From contig CAKPDJ010000061.1 of the NCBI GenBank assembly GCA_934148875.1, positions 1 to 6,912 of the forward strand: a DNA stretch of 6,912 nucleotides, written 5' to 3'. The notes under the pieces are model-generated. The model had not been told where the DNA came from. It searched no databases and saw only the letters and a list, made by a program, of their open reading frames with translations. Shown here one piece after another: positions 5,345-6,912 of the stretch; the first letter of the stretch is position 1, and each line of letters starts with the position of its first letter. The DNA comes from an uncultured Bacilli bacterium (GTDB lineage Bacteria > Bacillota_I > Bacilli_A > RF39 > UBA660). The translations under genes and the position numbers were made by a program.

Positions 5345-5417
5345 CAAATAATTGTGTAAGCATTTGATACAATTGCCCGAGACAGCTCACAATAAACTGC
5401 TTATATCTCCTCACTTA
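5311..5417 (-). ncRNA. Structured leader RNA, copy 2 (putative riboswitch-like attenuator of the unknown gene)
   Basis: A 107-nt leader starting at the predicted transcription start of a strong promoter. In order: AGUGAG (5410-5415); helix GAGAU/GUCUC (5405-5409 with 5379-5383), an unpaired AUA (5402-5404), AGC/GCU (5399-5401 with 5384-5386) and a 12-nt loop ending UAUUGUGA (5387-5394); GGG (5376-5378); CUUACAC (5354-5360); GGAGUCAC; and the terminator. GUGAG can pair with CUUAC. The loop AUUGUG (5388-5393) is perfectly complementary to CACAAU (5351-5356), giving a candidate pseudoknot of 6 pairs. The UCAC of the terminator arm could instead pair with either GUGA, which offers a switch. The conserved blocks match leader copy 1, and the helix differs by compensatory changes. 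I do not recognise the class. Confidence 0.75.
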
Positions 5418-5423
5418 CTACTA

Positions 5424-5451
5424 AGTATACATTATTTTATTTAAATGTCAA
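5424..5451 (-). promoter_or_regulatory. Sigma-A-type promoter driving leader copy 2
   Basis: On the minus strand there is a perfect -35 TTGACA (5446-5451), a 16-nt spacer and a -10 TATACT (5424-5429). The expected start, 6-7 nt further on, is about 5417, exactly where the conserved AGUGAG block of the leader begins. It is the only strong promoter visible in the window and could drive the unknown gene and, by read-through, the whole acetyltransferase operon. Confidence 0.85.
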
Positions 5452-5463
5452 GACTATTATTCA

Positions 5464-5493
5464 CATCTTTTATCAGTCATGGATTAAAAGATG
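5464..5493. repeat. Inverted repeat between ligA-linked genes and the promoter
   Basis: CATCTTTTA (5464-5472) is repeated exactly in inverse as TAAAAGATG (5485-5493) around 12 nt. The same bases can also fold as 8 pairs, a bulged A, and 3 more pairs around a 7-nt loop. It lies 17 bases after the stop of the 147-residue gene and 12 bases upstream of the -35 box. On the minus strand no U-run follows, so it is a poor intrinsic terminator for the ligA side. It may instead be an operator for a dimeric regulator, a weak terminator, or an mRNA 3'-end stabiliser. The rest of the 5423-5510 gap holds only the promoter. Confidence 0.55.
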
Positions 5494-5510
5494 GCTTTTC
5501 TAATTATGGC

Positions 5511-5954
5511 TTATTTTGTATTAGTATTCTCTTTTATATAGTCTTGCAATGTATCAAAAGTAGTATAATCATTAAAATCATAAGAATTAAATACGTATAT
5601 ATTATTGATTTTAGTTTCTAATATTTCCTTCTGTGATTTTAATGCTTCTAATTGTTCTGATGTTGGATTTTCTGGCATGTATGCTAATATTTCTGTCGGT
5701 TTATTGACACCGGCTTTGTTGTTAAAAACAAATGCTAATCCCTCTAGTGACAAACGTAAAGCATTTTGATATAAGAAATCTTCATCAATGTAATAATGAT
5801 CTGATAGTTTAAACTCTGTACTAGGAACAATTTCTTTTGTAAAATCCGCTTCGTGTGTTGGGGAGTAAAAATATCCTTCTTCATCAGGACATACATAAGT
5901 ACCAAATGGTAATACATTTCCATCTTCAAAAATAACTATACCTTTTTCCTTCAT
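5511..5954 (-). CDS. Hypothetical protein encoded directly after ligA
   Basis: A 147-residue acidic protein that I do not recognise. It opens MKEKGIVIFEDGNVLPFGTYVCPDEEGYFYSP, beta-rich in appearance, with single Pro/Gly turns. A middle segment, LYQNALRLSLEGLAFVFNN (61-79), and a charged stretch, SEQLEALKSQKEILETKINN (99-118), look helical. No signal peptide, membrane segment or metal-binding cysteine cluster is seen. The ATG lies 1 nt after the ligA stop, and a weak AGTAGG (5962-5967) sits inside the last codons of ligA, so it is probably translated by coupling with ligA. Position beside ligA does not establish a repair role, since unrelated genes are often co-transcribed. The reading frame is clean and ends in TAA. 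Confidence 0.72.
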   Translation of the reverse strand: MKEKGIVIFEDGNVLPFGTYVCPDEEGYFYSPTHEADFTKEIVPSTEFKLSDHYYIDEDFLYQNALRLSLEGLAFVFNNKAGVNKPTEILAYMPENPTSEQLEALKSQKEILETKINNIYVFNSYDFNDYTTFDTLQDYIKENTNTK

Positions 5955-5955
5955 A

Positions 5956-6912
5956 TTAAAACCTACTTTCTAAATCTTCTTCATTCCAAATTGGGATACC
6001 TAATTCCACTGCTTTTGTATATTTGCTTCCAGGGTTTTCACCGACAATAACAGCACTAGTCTTTTTACTAACAGAAGAGGATGTCCTACCGCCAAGATTT
6101 TCTATTTTTTCTTCTACTTCATCTCTTGAGTATTTAGTAAGTGTACCTGTAATTACAAAAGTCTTGCCATTAAAGTTCTCATTAATTACTATTTTAGGTC
6201 CAGTATATTCCATATTTACATTTAATTCTTTTAATTCATTAATAATATTAATATTTTTTTCATCTTTAAAGAAATCAACAATACTTTTAGCTATTATTTC
6301 ACCGATATCTGGTATTTGATTTAATTCTTCAAAACTAGCATTCATTAATCTATCTAAATTTTCATAACGCATAGCTAATATTTTAGATGTTTTTTCACCA
6401 ACATTAGAAATACCTAGGCCAAATAATAATCTCTCTAGTGAATTATTTTTTGAATTATTGATTGCTTCTATTAAATTATCAATTGACTTATTGCCATAAC
6501 CTTCAAGTTCAGTTAACTCATCACGGTAACGGTCAAGTTTGTAAATATCAGTAATATCTTTAATATATTTTAAGTTATAAAAATCTTCTATTATTCTATC
6601 GCCTAATCCATCTATATTCATGGCTTTTCTAGATACAAAATGACATAATCCTTCAATGTGTCTAGCTGGACAATGAGGATTGATACAGAAGTAATCAACT
6701 TGTCCTTCTTTTTTAAAGATTGGTTCATTACACATAGGACATCTAGTAATCATTTCAAAATCTCTTTCATTACCAGTACGTCTATCAAGTTTTACTTCAC
6801 CAACCTCTGGGATAACATCACCTGCTTTATGAATGGAAACAGTATCACCTATTTTTAAACCTTTAGCTATAACATAATCTTCATTATGCAAAGTAGCACG
6901 TGATATAGTTGA
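5956..6912 (-). CDS. ligA: NAD+-dependent DNA ligase LigA (N-terminal part off the right edge)
   Basis: The C-terminal 318 residues of LigA, which seals nicks during replication and repair using NAD+. The frame stays open to the window edge: the visible part begins STISRATLHNEDYV, the conserved S-R-A-T-L-H-N start of the OB domain, so the TTG at 6889-6891 is an internal Leu and not a start. GDTVSIHKAGDVIPEV continues the OB fold. The four-cysteine zinc finger is CPMCNEP...FCINPHCPAR (visible residues 58, 61, 76, 81), followed by HFVSRKAMNIDGLG. Helix-hairpin-helix repeats come next (for example FGLGISNVGEKTS and IPDIGEIIAKSI). The BRCT domain is last, from about NFNGKTFVITGTL to the end (VIVGENPGSKYTKAVELGIPIWNEEDL). 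The adenylation domain with the catalytic lysine lies outside the window. No truncation or frameshift is seen. Confidence 0.97.
   Translation of the reverse strand, partial: STISRATLHNEDYVIAKGLKIGDTVSIHKAGDVIPEVGEVKLDRRTGNERDFEMITRCPMCNEPIFKKEGQVDYFCINPHCPARHIEGLCHFVSRKAMNIDGLGDRIIEDFYNLKYIKDITDIYKLDRYRDELTELEGYGNKSIDNLIEAINNSKNNSLERLLFGLGISNVGEKTSKILAMRYENLDRLMNASFEELNQIPDIGEIIAKSIVDFFKDEKNINIINELKELNVNMEYTGPKIVINENFNGKTFVITGTLTKYSRDEVEEKIENLGGRTSSSVSKKTSAVIVGENPGSKYTKAVELGIPIWNEEDLESRF

Noticed and set aside
5298..5414. An open frame from the GTG in leader copy 2 (MRRYKQFIV...) running to a TAG at 5298-5300, with a similar GTG start in copy 1 (VSVYKQIL then stop), as a leader peptide.
   Set aside because: Copy 1 stops after 8 codons in the middle of a conserved block, the loop length differs by one base (frame not kept), there is no ribosome binding site, and in copy 2 the predicted transcript begins just 3 nt before the GTG. 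Shared residues follow from conserved RNA blocks.
5311..5417. T-box leader.
   Set aside because: The T-box antiterminator sequence (GGUGGNACC) and a recognisable specifier loop are absent, the domain before the terminator is too short, and the downstream genes are not aminoacyl-tRNA synthetase or amino acid genes.
4564..5417. The two leader copies as a miniature transposon or recent duplication.
   Set aside because: There are no terminal inverted repeats or target duplications. The copies differ at most positions outside short blocks, with paired changes in the helix, and each copy is positioned between a gene and the next ribosome binding site.
5744..5929. A 61-codon minus-strand frame inside the gene after ligA.
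   Set aside because: It is an out-of-frame shadow of the 147-residue gene, with no ribosome binding site or recognisable domain.
1..6912. CRISPR arrays, tRNA or rRNA genes, insertion sequences, or attachment sites.
   Set aside because: No regularly spaced direct repeats, no cloverleaf-like segment, no transposase or integrase reading frame, and no flanking duplications were seen.

Overview
The window is a very AT-rich stretch of bacterial DNA, and every credible gene lies on the minus strand, so it is read from right to left. Strong AGGAGG-type ribosome binding sites, a sigma-A-like promoter (TTGACA, 16 nt, TATACT), intrinsic terminators, and short intergenic gaps point to a low-GC Bacillota or related Mycoplasmatota lineage. 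TGA is used as a stop and Trp is encoded by TGG, so this is not a TGA=Trp mycoplasma code. The species cannot be named from the sequence alone.

Right side (about 5511-6912): the C-terminal half of NAD+-dependent DNA ligase (ligA), running off the right edge, is followed after 1 nt by a 147-residue protein of unknown function. An 85-base gap then holds an inverted repeat (5464-5493) and a strong promoter (5424-5451).

Middle (about 4520-5420): the promoter fires into a roughly 105-nt structured leader that ends in an intrinsic terminator, followed by an unrecognised 205-residue protein. Directly at that protein's stop codon a second, diverged copy of the same leader begins. It too ends in a terminator, just ahead of the next gene. 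The two leaders share single-stranded-looking sequence blocks, while a helix between those blocks changes by compensatory substitutions. This indicates a conserved cis-regulatory RNA (riboswitch-like attenuator). I do not recognise it as a known class, and it is the most interesting item here.

Left side (1-4518): a compact operon of six GNAT acetyltransferase genes carrying at least seven GNAT domains (one gene is a two-domain fusion), with one class I SAM-dependent methyltransferase gene inserted. Gaps between genes are 4-39 nt, and in two junctions the stop codon is part of the next gene's Shine-Dalgarno. The GNATs are very different from each other, so this looks like an accumulated set of small-molecule or protein acetyltransferases rather than a recent tandem duplication. 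The working model is one promoter and two copies of one RNA sensor, the first gating the unknown protein and the second gating the acetyltransferase/methyltransferase cassette. The ligand or signal is unknown.
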